A stretch of DNA of 64,000 nt from Cavia porcellus (Eukaryota; Chordata; Mammalia; Rodentia; Caviidae), in assembly GCF_034190915.1 (NCBI RefSeq), contig NW_026947502.1, positions 3,004,785 to 3,068,784 on the forward strand, written 5' to 3'. Of the stretch, positions 10,831 to 23,034 are shown piece after piece. A model generated the notes under the pieces. It worked only from the letters and a program-made list of their open reading frames with translations, was not told the DNA's origin and searched no databases. Positions within the stretch are counted from its first letter, which is position 1, and each line of letters begins with the position of its first letter. A program made the position numbers and the translations under genes.

Positions 10831-12305
10831 CCCGTTTCTTTAAGGGACCCCGATAACTGCCTGCTGTGCAGAGGTAAGGGCTTGGCCCTGGAGGCTGCCG
10901 CAGGGAGGGGTGGACGAGGGTTCCACTACCCAGCCTGAGCAGCACCCTGGGCGGTTCGTGTAACGGTCAGATGTCCATGAGTACTTTCCCTTTGAAAAAG
11001 ATAGTAATAAAGAAAAGAAAAACATAAAAATCTCTTACCTTAACCTTAACCAAATGTCCCTTTTGGTTTCAGTGAAGCAGCACAGGGCAGAAAGCCAGCC
11101 TCCTGCCTGGCAGAAGAGGGGCAGGGCCCAAGGGACCAATACTCTCACACCCAAACAGGACTGAGCCATCAGGGGAGGCCTGTGCTTAGGGTGACTCCCT
11201 CCACACACAGAGTCAGCCACAGGCAGGGGACAGAAGTAGCTCCCGCCCACCACTGCTCACAGACAGAGAGGGACCTGGCACAGGGACCTGCTGGCAGGTG
11301 AGGCCAGGTGAGGCTCCGGGAGCTCTGTGCTCACACACTGCTCCTCAGCGCAGCATCTCTGCGGCACAGGTCCTGGGGATTTTGGTCTGGCTGGGGCAGG
11401 CATCCCTGGCCAAAGGACCTCAGCACCTCCATAGAGCAGCATGGGTGACAGAGGGGACAGTGAGCTCAGGGCCCAGGGCCTCCATCTCTTTCCCCCTCTC
11501 TCCTCTGCAGGACAGCAGGGCAGGTGACAGGCTGGACCACAGGGGCCCCTCCGTGCAGCTTGACCCACATCCGGCCTCTGGCTGCAGCAGGGTGACCTGG
11601 GCTCAGGGGGGGTGGACCTGCCAGCAGGCCTGTCTGTCCCACAGCAGGGCCAGGCGCCCAGGCTGCTCTGTGCTGCCACTTTTCGAGTCGCTCCAAGTCC
11701 CCTGGCACTCAGAGTCCTCCTGTGGTCTTCTTGGGATCACAGAGGGCTTCTTCTTTCCTTCCTTGGCCCCTCTGTTGCTAGCTGCCAGAATTCAGCCCCG
11801 TGGAGGCTGCGCTGTGCTGCTGGATTCCACCCCGCTGCCAGCCGCGGGAAGCACAGCGCTGGGCTCACCTGGCAGCACCGCTCCACAGCTCCTGATTTCT
11901 ACCCTCTGTTACTTCTCTTTCCAACCCCTGCCTACTTTTTCATTCAGTCAGTACATGTTTTACTCCATGTTTTCAATTGTTGAGAGGCAGCTCCCTTTCA
12001 GGATGTTAATGCCTCTGGGGTTTACAGTGTGCTCATCTCAGGTAACCTGGCGCACTTGGCCTTCAAACAATACACAGAGCTGTGCTGTGGGATCCTGGGT
12101 ACATGCAGCATGGGGAGCAACTCCGGGAAAAAACATCCACTGCATGCAGGGGCGGGGCTTGGGGGAGGCGGACTCCTGGAGAGGAAAAGGGACAGGAAAC
12201 TGGTGTGGATCCTGCAGTTAGAGATCTACCGGACCTTCACAGAGTGAGAAGCCCCAGCAGCTGTCGGGCTGAGGAAGCCATCACAAGCTTGGGGACCTGG
12301 GGTGG
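10831..12305. other. Intergenic, GC-rich, between the first IRG gene and promoter block 2
   Basis: A 308-codon frame (11298-12221) opens with GTG rather than ATG, lacks any recognised domain and has no equivalent upstream of the other blocks. I do not treat it as a gene. Confidence 0.4.
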
Positions 12306-12827
12306 GCACCCATGGGAGAGGCTGTGGAGCTCTGTGCCCCCAGACCCTGCCCCTGTGAGCCCTCTCTGGGCACACACAGCAGCCTCCTGCTTTCTGTGAG
12401 TTCTTCTAGTGCATGTTTGGATTTGAGCCCCTTGTTTATCTGTTCCTGCCTAGAGTCCCAAGTTCTGCTGGTAGTCCACAGTAGGTTAACAGAGACAGTC
12501 CTTGAACAGGAAACTCCAGTGCCAACTCTCTGCCAGGGACAGGGACACAGCACACACCTGCTGCTGCCTGGGCCTCGCTGCCATGGAGTCTGGTCTGTGG
12601 GAGCTCACAGGGAGCCCTGAGTGGTGTCAGCCCAGGGCTGAGCCCCCTTCTGTGAGTCTGGCTCAGCTCCTGCCTGGCCAAAGCTGGAGTCTGCTCATGG
12701 TGACCTGTGCCCAGGCCCTGGGACGCCCTGTTCTCTCCCCACACAGCAGTCCTCCCCAGTCCCCGAAAAACGATGAGAAAGAATAACCAGGGTGCCTCTC
12801 ACTTCCCCTGCCTGGCAGTGGCCCTGC

Positions 12828-12859
12828 TTCCGGGAAGAGCACCTTCAGTTTCACTTTCC
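12828..12859 (+). promoter_or_regulatory. Interferon-response module, copy 2 (perfect GAS and ISRE)
   Basis: TTCCGGGAA (12828-12836) is a perfect GAS. AGTTTCACTTTCC (12847-12859) is a perfect ISRE core. They are 10 bases apart and about 280 bases upstream of the first-exon donor. The pairing predicts strong induction of the downstream IRGB-like gene by both interferon gamma (STAT1) and type I interferon (ISGF3/IRF). Confidence 0.8.
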
Positions 12860-13059
12860 TGTCCCTGCAGGGTCAGGGCCCTGAGCTCTGGGCTCCTCCC
12901 TTCCCTGCTGCTGCTCAGATTCCTGCCTGAGGAGGGCAGAGCCTGGGGAGGTTTCAGTCCTCAGCTCCTCAGTCAAGGTGCAGTTTTCCTGTGTGCTGAG
13001 CCTGGCCCTGACCTGCACTGCCCAGGGAGGACAGGTGTGGACAGCAGGGCTTCACCACA

Positions 13060-13139
13060 CCCCGCACATTCAGATCTTCTAGGGGACATACAGAAGAGCT
13101 CCACTCTGACACCACAAACCTGTTTTCTCCAAGGACCTG
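13060..13139 (+). other. Predicted untranslated first exon of the 23035-24318 IRG gene
   Basis: The exon ends ...CAAGGACCTG with donor GTGAGTGAG at 13140. The 5' limit is unknown. There is no ATG in its last ~100 bases. Splicing to the acceptor CCTCCAG at 23008-23014 would place the ATG of the coding exon first. Confidence 0.5.
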
Positions 13140-15089
13140 GTGAGTGAGAACATATTTGGAATGGGTGATTATAGAGTCAATAGAGAGTCAGTAGAGAATT
13201 AATAGAAATAATACTTTAGAATTAATGGATGGCTTGATCAGACGGTGGAAGTACCTAGATGCTATATTTGGACTAAGGGGGTGGGGTGTGCAGAGGTATA
13301 AACTGTGTGGACAGTGTAAGCGTCTAGGCGCTCTAAGACCTGAGTCACAGACAAGGTTTCCCCCATGCACTGCAGAAGGACCCCTGGAAGACACCAGGGC
13401 CATGGGCAGAGCCCTTCTGTGAGAGCCTCTGACATTACATATGCCCAACCTTGTATCTAAACCGCCAGAGCACACGGCTCTCATCAGACCAGAGGTGTGG
13501 GGGCCCCTTTGCTCTGCTCTGATCCCTGTGTGCACCTCTCCCCCTCAAATGCTGGCTTTGGCCTCTGGCTCTTGTGAAAGAGCTCTGCACTTGGAGGGGG
13601 ATTCACCTTGGCTCCCAGCCCAGACGTTGGTTTGCTAAGATCACAGTTAGGGTGAACCCTAGGAACGGTCTTGCACAGTCACGAGATAAGGATCTATGTG
13701 TCCATTTCCACCTAAGGTCCTCCGTGGTTACCGTCACACTCCAGCCTCCCTCCCCCGAGTCTCTCCTACTCACACTCCGTGAGCGCAGTCTGAATGGCTC
13801 CAGGAGGAGGAGACAGGCGTCTTGCAGAGTGCTCTGCCCCAGCCACCACAAGTTGACTGTGGAAAAGGAAGTAATATTTAATAGAAATCCACTTAGATGA
13901 TGTGTGACCCTTGAACCGTATGTAGGCGGGGCTCTGTGTGGCTGAAATTTGCTCAGGACCCAGAATTGAATGTCCTCAATCTGTTCTCTGTCACTTGGTT
14001 CCCACTCTGTTTATCTGCTCAGTTTATCAGCACCAGACTCAGCAGACACTTCCATGTCACTGACGGGGCCCCCCCCCCGCCCTCCCCCGGAAATGCACAC
14101 AGTGACAGTGACGCCCCGGGCTGAGGTCTCACCAGCTGGGTCCTCGCTGCTCGTGTGTGTCTCTTGGAGAATGCCTGCCTCCTTGATCACACTCTCCAAA
14201 CCAGATCCAACGGGCACTCAGAAAAAGTCTTTGTCACACTGTCCTTGCTGTCTTCTGTCCTCCTGGGCCGCAAAAGGTGATGTCCAGAAAGCTCTGCACC
14301 ATGTAGCTGGTCCCACCCTGTTGCCAAGGGCATCTCTCTTCAGCCTGCCCTCTGCCCTGACATCATCCTACTGGAGGTTTCTTGCTTCTAATTGTCAAAC
14401 GTCTAAACTCATCTCTTTGGGGTTCTGGGTGGCGGTCCTCACGGCACTCATCAGGTTTACTCCCTGGCCTTCGGTTCTGGTTCCTTCTGCTGCCCTGCTG
14501 TAAGGGTTAAGGCTTCTGTTGTGAAGGAGGAGCAGGTGTCAAGGAGCCTAGAGCCAGGAGAATTCCGTGACCCCAGAGAAGGTGCAGAGGGGACTCCCTG
14601 CCCTGCCTGCCTTCATCAACTCTGTCGCCACACCCGTTCCTCTGCCAGTGATGCTCGCTGCACTACCCAGCCTCTCCGCACCCTGCCCCTTTTAGTACAA
14701 AAGCTGCGGTGTGGTGGGGACAGGGCTACCGCTCTGCTGCCCTGGCCCTGACAGAGCCCGAGGTGATAATCCAGCATGTTCTTTCTCTTTTTCTACTACT
14801 CTAAGTTTTAGAACAGTTTTAGTGGCAGAGAAAAATTTAAAGGAAACGACAGGGCTTTTCCATGTACTCACTGTCCCTTCGCATGCATGGTCTCACCCAT
14901 CCTTGGCATCCTCCTCCAGAGTGGCACCCAATACGATCAGCTAATTTAGGGCTGGCTCTTGATGCTGTGCATTCCAGGCTTCAGACAAATGTATGGTGGC
15001 GTGTGTCCACTCTTATACTGTGGCAAAAATGTCTTAGTTGCTTTGTCTAAGGTGAGACAAAATATCCAACTCCTGAACTTTATTTGTTT
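13140..15089 (+). other. Start of predicted intron 1 of the second IRG gene
   Basis: Bases 13440-13900 resemble 29350-29800 in the third unit (GCTCTTG..AAAGAGCTCTGCACTTGG, GAGCGCAGTCTGAATGGCTC), which shows common descent of these introns. No gene is present. Confidence 0.5.
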
Positions 15090-16330
15090 GATTTCAAGAG
15101 AAAAAAACAAAACAGAAAAAAAGGGTAGAAATAATACAGAATTTCAAAAATAAACAGTAAAAAAATCACTAGTTGATAAGTTACATATTGTCATCTTAGA
15201 AATAGTTGTTCAAATTATAAGATTAAAGCATACAAAGTGACACTCAAATAATGACACTGCAAACAGTTCTGCTCAATGATCCAACAAAAATTTAGTAATA
15301 TAGTTATCAGTCCTACACACTTGTTTTGTATCTTAGAGAGGGTAATATTAAACATAACAAAACAGATCAAAACAGTTCGTAAGGAAAAAAGTTAAAGAAA
15401 CACAGATTTCAAAGCAAGTCCACTGAGATCTTCACTGTCTATCTTATTGTCTCTAGTTTTCTTCCAAATAGTTGTCCCCATCTTCACACACATTGAATAT
15501 ATACTGAACATTATAGAGCTAATCAAATCATTACAGGATGACGAAGGCTTTTTAGGTCTTCAAGACCTGACATTGGCGCAGTCAATAATGACTACCATAA
15601 TGTCTCTCATTCTCTTCGTAGTAGCTGTCCTTATCTTACTTATGCTGAAACTGAACTTAAGAGACTAGACTAATATCACTATGATTAGTGAATGATAGTA
15701 TTGCTAGATTTTATATCATAATGTTACAGAATTAGCACTGGGTTTCTTAGTGTCTCTTCTTCAGAGTATCTGTTCATTACATCGTATATTATATAATCTG
15801 TTCCCGTAAATAGTTTAGAAGTTCTTCCCATGTATGAATCTCTACATGTATATCTATGCTTGCTGTATTATAGGGAAAAACAGATCAAAACAAGACAACA
15901 AAACAAATTGCTATGAAATGCCAAAGACATATAAGACCACAATATTTGATGATCTACAGTAGTTACTATGTTATGCCTTGTTATTTTCAATAGAATTGTC
16001 CACATCATCAGGCATTATATAGGTAAGCATAGCATTACATAGCTATTTTTATAAAAACACAATTTTGAAGACATTGTAGGACTTGAAAGCAGTTAATAAT
16101 CAAAACCGGTATCGATATCTTTTATATCTTGTCATCTTCAGAGTAGTTGCTTCTACTCGTAGACATGATACTATCAAGCATACCAAATTCGAATAAAATC
16201 AGTCAGGGCAAAACAGCAATCTAACAAACCAGCTTCAAATAAGATCAATAGTATTACAATGTAAGTAATACAGCGTTTAAGTTAATAGGAAATTAAGGAT
16301 AGTTACCGTGGTATAACCTGCTATTTTGGG
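15090..16330. repeat. Unclassified interspersed repeat, patch 2 (longest)
   Basis: It pairs with 10205-10830 in its first part. A middle part (15470-15668) matches 60575-60800 and 53740-53830 (TCTCTCATTCTCTTCGTAGTAGCTGTCC-type box). A TCTTCAGAGTA(G/T)(T/C)TG motif recurs at 15764 and 16138. The pieces suggest an old element with internal sub-repeats. The class is unknown. Confidence 0.55.
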
Positions 16331-16899
16331 TTAGCTGTCTGTGCCCTGAAATCTAATATGAGTAGACAGACTAGAACAAAATATAATCAAACTAAACAGA
16401 GCAATAAGACTTCTGTGACGTTTAAATCTTGATACACTATTAACAATGTCCTCTGCCTTCCTTTTTTAGACAATTCCTCCCCTTTCCCTTTCTCAGGGTG
16501 CTTTGTATATTTTGGATCCCACTACCTCCTTTATTTTTACATTAGGAGGCCAACCTGTTACCTATCTGAGTGCTGCTAACCTTTTTACCCCTGAGCTTGA
16601 TCTTGAGCTGTGCTCCTTTACTCACTAAAGTCACAAGGTTTTCCTTCCTTCCAGCAGTGTAGTTCTACGCTGCCCAAAAGTGTTATAGCTTTCCAGTCTA
16701 TCTGCGGCTGCTGGATGAGTTGTCCCTATTTCTCTCTGGTTTCCTGTCACATATAGCATTGTTTTCTAAACTTTGACTCTCAGTTTATTAACCCTCTTTC
16801 AGGTTGAGTATATTTCCTATTCAGAGCATTTCGATGGAGCCTGCCTTCTAATCTACTCTGCCTGTGTTTCTTTTTTGTTAGTGTATCAAGGCTATCTAT
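16331..16899. other. Intron, possible 3' part of an L1/HAL1-like element
   Basis: T/C-rich sequence adjoining the L1 ORF1 remnant on its 3' side (minus orientation). No ORF2 motif was seen, so the element may be a half-L1 or a truncated one. Confidence 0.35.
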
Positions 16900-18060
16900 A
16901 TTAAAGATTATAGCTTTCCGTCTCTGCCTCATCTCTGCTATTCTATTCTTCTGCTATTATTTGTCCACTTTACTCCTTCATTCCACTGTCTGCCCCATTC
17001 ACTGAGGCCTCTCTGCCACTGTTGCTGGAATCCTGGTTTTTTTTCCTCTCTCTCTCTGGAATGTCCTTCAGGATTTTTTGTAGGGTTGGGGTGGTGGCCA
17101 TGAATGCCCACAGTTCTTCCTTACCTTGGAAATGACTTGTTTCTGCATTAATTTTGAGAGAGAGTTTTTCCGAGTACATCAATCTTGGTTGGAGGTTATT
17201 TTCTTTCAGGGCTTGGACTATTTCCCCCAGGCTCTTCTTGATTTGAGAGTTTGTGTTAAAAAGTCTGTTATTATTTTGATAATTTTTCCTTTGTAGGTGA
17301 TCTGCTTCTTTTCTCTGGTTGCTTTTAATATTCTGTTCTTATGGCAGATTTCTGGAATCTTGATTATTCTATGTCTGGGTGTAGATCTGTTTGGGTTGTA
17401 GGTGGCTGGAGTACTGTATGCCTCAATTACCTAGATATCATTTCTTTTTCCTATGCTTGGGAAATTTTCCTTAATTATAATCTGTGAATAGTGTTTGTAG
17501 TTCATTTGTGGTTACTCCTGCTTCTTCACTCATGTTTTTTATTCTTAAGTTATAAATCCTCTTGTCGTCTTCTAGCCTTTGAATTATTTCTTCCTGGTTC
17601 CTTGTTATTTTTAAGAGATCTTTTCTTTCATGATCACACATCATAAATCTCTCTTCAAATTTCAGAAGGCTAACTTCAGTTTCTGTCAAGGCATTTTTCC
17701 AGCATTCAATAGAGTTTTTAGTTACCTAGTAATCTCTTTGGATCTGCTTCATGTATTCTAGATTTTGTTTATATTCTTTACAAAGGTTTCTGTTCCTTTT
17801 CACAGTTCTTCTGGTCTTCCATCTGTGTTCACATGGGAAGAGCTTATCATTTCTTTAATTAATGTTTTTATATCTTGCCTCACTTGGATCAGAAGTACAG
17901 ATTTAAATTCATCTATGAGGTCACAAAGGTATTTCTTTATGTCCGCTGATGCCATGTCTAATATTGCATGATTACTGCACTTGTTCTCTTCTGTATTTAT
18001 CTTGCCCGGGCTTATTTTCCCAGGGTCAGTAGTTGGAGGTTGTTTTTTTTTTTTTTTTCC
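16900..18060 (-). mobile_element. L1 ORF1-type retroposon fragment, minus strand
   Basis: Minus-strand frames at 17471-17689 and 16970-17182 read like the coiled-coil/RRM and C-terminal parts of an L1 ORF1 protein: RLEDDKRIYNLRIKNMSEEA, then LSLKINAETSHFQGKEEL and TPTLQKILKDI. Frames are interrupted, so it is dead. Confidence 0.7.
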
Positions 18061-18879
18061 TATCTCTTGTCATGTTTCTGGTTTCTTTCAGCCAGGTGTC
18101 CTGGGCATCTCTGGCCCTCTCTGTATTACTTAGTGTCTTTCTGGGGCATGCTGTCAGTAGTTTTGCAGTTCTCCCCAATTTACTGTAATGTGAGGTACAT
18201 GCAGGGATGCAGGGACGGTGCAAGGTAGCTTGGTGCCTCTGAGCCAGTCGACTCCCAAGTTCCATCAGAAACTTAGGCTATATCTTGTGGACATCACAGA
18301 GTTGTGACATTCTTGTTCCTGGCTGCTGGTTCCCAACCAGAGGCGAAGCTCAGGCGCAGCATATCCCATCAGTCCTCTCTGTGCCAGGGGCAGCCGACTG
18401 ACACCACTGTTGCACCAGGCTCTGCACAACTCCAAGATGTCCTCCAGCCAGTGATAGCAGCTGTGGGACCCAATTCCCAGCAGTCACCAGGAATCAATGC
18501 AGTTCTCCATCTTAGCTCCACTCCATGCTGTGCCATGTGCCAAGGGCTTGGGACTCAGTAATTCCCACTATCAGCAGCCATGGCTTCAGCTTGACCTTAA
18601 ATTGCCTGACTCCACAGTGCTCCCAGTACAATGTGGACTGGTCTCAGTGAGCATGTATGGCTCCAGCCTTCCACTGGCATTTTTCCTTCCTCCACAGAGG
18701 TAGATTCTAGCTTGATGTGGTTTTTCCATGTATAGATCAGCATCCTGCCTCTTCAGATAACTGAGCGGTGCCTGGCTTCAGCACCCAGGTGCATGGTCCT
18801 GTCTGCGGCCTTCTAATGTGCCACCAGGCAGCTCTGGCTGCTGCACATGGCCCAGGGACCCCCAACCCGTGAACTTTAA
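18061..18879. other. Intron, probable 5' part of the minus-strand L1
   Basis: Moderately GC-rich sequence following a T-run, on the 5' side of the ORF1 remnant. It is compatible with an L1 5' UTR but I cannot confirm that. No gene seen. Confidence 0.3.
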
Positions 18880-19240
18880 AGGATAAAATGTTGGATTTGG
18901 CTTACAGTTTGTAGAGGTTTGACTTGACTTGATGGGCCTGTTGCCTCCATGGTACGGTGGCATTGCAGAGGGCAATTACTCATGGTATAGCAATCACAGA
19001 GCAGTGGTTGATGAGGGATGAGGGATACAGAGTGACCCTTTCAGGCCAAATCCCCACATTCACCTGCTCTAAACTAAGGCTGAGGCTTTACCTCGCAATC
19101 TCACACTCAGGAATAAACTCATCAGCAGACTAATGCCCTGGTATCACATTCCCATGATCCACTTACATTCCCAAACCCCCACATATGAAAGCTTGAGGTC
19201 TTGCAGGGACATTAAGATGTAAGCTGTAATATCATGCCCT
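18880..19240 (+). mobile_element. MaLR-like LTR
   Basis: It shares the ordered phrases TTTGTAGAGGTTT, ACAGAGCAGTGG, CATCAGCAGACTAATGCCCTGG and CACATATGAAAGCTTGAGG with 20890-21240 and with the split copy at 59035/62715. The pattern matches MaLR-family LTRs, though the exact subfamily is not clear. Confidence 0.5.
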
Positions 19241-20889
19241 GAGCACAAAAACACTGATGCACATCCCTTTTTTCCAAAATTCCAGTGGCTTCAGGATTGT
19301 TGAAAAGTCTTAAGCCCAGAGTCTCCTCTGAGATTTAAGGGAAACTTCACTATAAGCCCATATATATATCAAACAGAAAGTTAAACATGGCCCAAATGCA
19401 TGGGTATGAAGTAAACATTCACAGTCCGAAAAGGAGGGATAGGGAAACAGAAGCATATGGAAGAAAAGCAAGACTGAAGCCCAGCAGAGCAAACATTAAA
19501 TCCTGTAGCTCCGTGTCCAGCACCCAGGACCAGCTGTGGTGCGTTGTGAGTTCCAAAGACCTTTGGTGGCCCTGAACCTGTGGCACTGCCTGTGTGAAGC
19601 CTTCATGGCTTTTCTCTTGCTCCAGCTTTGCTCCCTCCAGCTTCCCTCAGACACTGCATGTTCCTGGCTTCTCCAAAAGCTTAAGTTCTCTGCTGCTCTT
19701 TAACCTTATGCTCTGACAGCGTCCTGCATTGCCTTCTGTCTGGGGAGGAACTGCAAGAGCTCACAGCCCATTTCCCCAAATCTGAGTGGAAGGCATCCTG
19801 ACCCCATAACTGTCACATTCTTTGTGCACCTAAAACCACAACCATTTCAATGTTTCTGAAGTCTGCCCCCAGCTGGAGCAGAGCTAACCCCTTTTGTATC
19901 ATGCTGGTGGCTGCACAGCCTCTGAGAGCCTGGATGGCTGATGGTGGTCAGCTGACAACTGGGAACCCATGCATTCCATAGGCTGCCAACGCTGCACCCT
20001 CAGATGATTTTCAAAGCAAAGTCCTTCACTTACCCACCCTTAAGTTTGTGAAAGGTGGAATCTTTCAGATTCCTCCCAAGGCCTTTCCTCAAGGCAATCA
20101 TTGTTTTGTCCAGATCCAAAATACAGGCAAACAGCAGTTGTGACAAATTGCAAAAACTTTGTTTTCCAAACAAAAGTGTTTGGCAAAATTTTGCTTTTGC
20201 TTGTGAACTCTCCATCAGGTGACAAACACCACTGAGGCTATCTTTCCTGCATGAATAGGAACGTGGCTGTCTTCACTGAACTTCACTGAGTCATGAATGA
20301 ATTTAGTTGCCTAACTGAGCTATCACTGTACTTGGATTCTTTTGCATGGGTATCAAGTTTGGTTTTGTAGCAACCAAACTCTCCTACATTTCATTTTGCA
20401 GCCTCCTGCTTTACTGGAGCTTGTTTTCTGGCCAAACTCTTAACATTTAAAATCATTATGCTGGGCCTTTTACACTTGATTCTCAGATCTGCCTAAAACC
20501 ACCAACACCACCCATGCCACCACCTCAACCTTGGTCAGCCTTGAAATTTCTTTTTCCAGTGAATTGGTCTTCCATCTCCCACTCCTGCAAAGTCTCAGGA
20601 AAGGAGCAAAATGCAGACAAATGTTTCGCTCCAGCATAACACACATGGCTTAGACTACAGATGCCAATGCAGTCTTTGTTCTCCAATGAAACCTCCCAGC
20701 ACGGTCCTTTCCATTGGCTTCTTTATCAGTCTTCTGGCCTTGTGGACTATAACCAGAATCACTCAAGCTTGGTTTACACCATTCTGGGGCTGTTTTCCAT
20801 CCTCCACCTCCAAATCCCTCTCACAGGCCAATTCCAAAGGCTTCTACATCACGTGATCAGGTAATGCCACAGCGACCACTGCACTTTCC
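19241..20889. other. Intron, nothing recognised
   Basis: No gene motifs or internal duplicates were seen. Possible MaLR internal sequence, since MaLR-like LTRs lie on both sides in the same orientation. Confidence 0.3.
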
Positions 20890-21240
20890 TGCCACCAAGA
20901 TGTGTTAGTCACTTCTTCACCACTGAGACACACACAGCTCAGAGGAGGAAAGGTTTACTGACCCTCAGTTTGTAGAGGTTTTAGTCATAGCTCACAGGCT
21001 CCAGAGCCAGATGGCAGGGGAGAGGGGAATGGCAGAGGACAAAGAGCTCATGACATGGCCATCCATGACCCCAGTAACACACTCCTCTGACCAGCCTTTA
21101 AACCCCAAAATCACATTTAGCTCTAAATTCATCTGCGGGACTAACCCCCTGGTGAGTATCAGGCCCTCACAATCCAGTCGCCTCCCAAAGCATCACCATG
21201 ACCACATGACGCTTTGAGGGCACATGCAGACAGAAGCCGT
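20890..21240 (+). mobile_element. MaLR-like LTR
   Basis: Phrases GTGTTAGTCACTTCTTC, GAGGAAAGGTTTACTG, CAGTTTGTAGAGGTTTTAG and CACAATCCAGTCGCCTCCC mark the same LTR family as 18880-19240. The two copies, 1.65 kb apart, could be the ends of one MaLR element. Confidence 0.55.
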
Positions 21241-21299
21241 AGCGAGGAGCATCTTCACTACACTGGAAATGTGCTGTGCTGCGCATTTTCACTGACAGC

Positions 21300-22640
21300 A
21301 AACCCAGGTGACCACTGGAGTTTCAGTTTTTTCTATTATTTTGTCTTTTCCACAGTCTCATATAACTGGAATCACTCAACATAGTCTTTTGACTTCTTTC
21401 ATATACAAACATGCATTTAAGGCTTAGCCTCTTTCCAATCTCTTCATGCTTCTGTGTCTCATTTCTTTGGGCTGCTAAACAGTATCTCCCTAGAGCAATG
21501 AGAGCTTAACAAACAGGTCACACTGAGGAACTTCCTGCGACTGAACCTTTTAGAAACGTGGACCTGCAAGTTTTTGGACAAACCTGACTTTTCAAGTATT
21601 TTGGGTAACTGTCACGAGACCTCAGTGCTCAGTATGTTTCTTTGTGTAGCAACGCTGCCGAGCTGTCTTCCAAACAGGGCCACCATTTTGAATTTCCGCC
21701 TGCAGTGCAGTGTGTCTGTCTGTCCCTCATCCTCGCCAGCATTTGCTGGTGTCAGTGTTCAGACTGCGACCAGCCCCGCTGGCCTGTGGTGGTTTCTCCT
21801 TACTGTTTCCCTTTGGATGGCCTCGCAGCATATAGCAGCGAGTGCGTTTCCCCCCCGCACATCTTCTCCAGGGAGGTGCGTACTGAGGTCCCTGTCCGAA
21901 TTTGTAATGCTGTCGCCTGTTTTCTCATCGTTCAGTTTTAGAGTCCTTCATGCTTGTGGTTCTATAGTCACTCAGGTGAGTGCTTGCTTTGTTTTATTTT
22001 TTATTGTTTGATTTGCATCACAGGAGAGTGCATCCAGGGCATCACCACTGAGGCACATCCTTGACCGTTTTTCCTTTTCTTTTTTTACTCTGAGCCAGGG
22101 TCTCATGTTGGACTTAAACTTTTGAACTTTGCTTCCCTTACCTGCGTGCTGGAGTCACTGCTGTGCACCCAGAGGCAGCTCTTCAGCCAACAGGCTTTGC
22201 AGGCACTGACCCACCTTTAACTCTCGTGATGATGTCTTCTATATACAATACTTTTAAAATTTTAAGAAAGTCCACCTTATCAGATGTATGTCTCATAGAT
22301 TGTTCAATATTGTATCCAAAATCAACACCATACTCTGGGTCATACAGGATTTCTTTTTCTTCTTGGACTTTCATGATTTTAAAGGTAATGCATAAGCCTT
22401 ATGTTAATTAATTTTTGTGAGGGGTATAAGGTCTGTATCCACACGTACTTTCTTGCGTGTGGATAATCATTACAGCGCTTCTTCTATCCAGGGTACCTTT
22501 GACTTATTGTATGTGCTTGCTTGCCTTCAAGTGGTTCTGCTTCTGGACTGCTCTGTCCCATTTGTCCCTCCATCATTTCTTTCACACTGTCCATCAGACT
22601 GTTTGATGAGTGCAGCTTTAGAGTGACCCCAAGGCCAGGT
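21300..22640 (-). mobile_element. Old L1 3' UTR-like sequence with decayed SINEs
   Basis: CTCATATAACTGGAATCACT and TTTAAGAAAGTCCACCTTAT belong to the set of phrases seen in ancient L1 3' UTRs in minus orientation. A decayed ID piece (about 21990-22070) and a decayed B1 piece (about 22085-22180) sit inside. Confidence 0.45.
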
Positions 22641-23034
22641 GCTGCTGTCACGCTGTGGGTGGGTAGCAATCTGGTGATGGTCTGCTGCTGCCTTTTCGGA
22701 TAGTCCCAAAGAAAACATCATTTTCCCAACAAAAATAACTAAGACATTATGAACAAAGTGGAAGGGGCAGGACCGTGGGAATGGAAAGCCAGAACTTGAA
22801 GTCCACGAAGGATTGTTCAGGCAGAGGGCAGCCCAGCCTGGGTAGGCCCAAGTCTGCACTCACACCAGGAGTCCCGGGAACACCTGGGAAGAGGAAGGGG
22901 AGGGTTCTGCAGTTACAGTGTGAGGGTGGGGATGAGGATCTGCTTTGTCTTAACAGAAAATCCAAGGTCTTCCCTGAAGAGTTGACTTCTGACCTCCCCG
23001 TGTCCTTCCTCCAGTACCTGGACTGCTCACAGCC

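Larger units (their letters stand above)
12306..13147 (+). repeat. Duplicated IRG promoter/first-exon block, copy 2
   Basis: This is the partner of 686-1527, about 97% identical by eye, and serves the IRG gene at 23035. Its control sites are the best preserved of the three copies. Confidence 0.8.

Noticed and set aside
11298..12221. A 307-residue frame upstream of promoter block 2
   Set aside because: It has a GTG start, no recognised domain, GC-rich composition and no counterpart in the other units.
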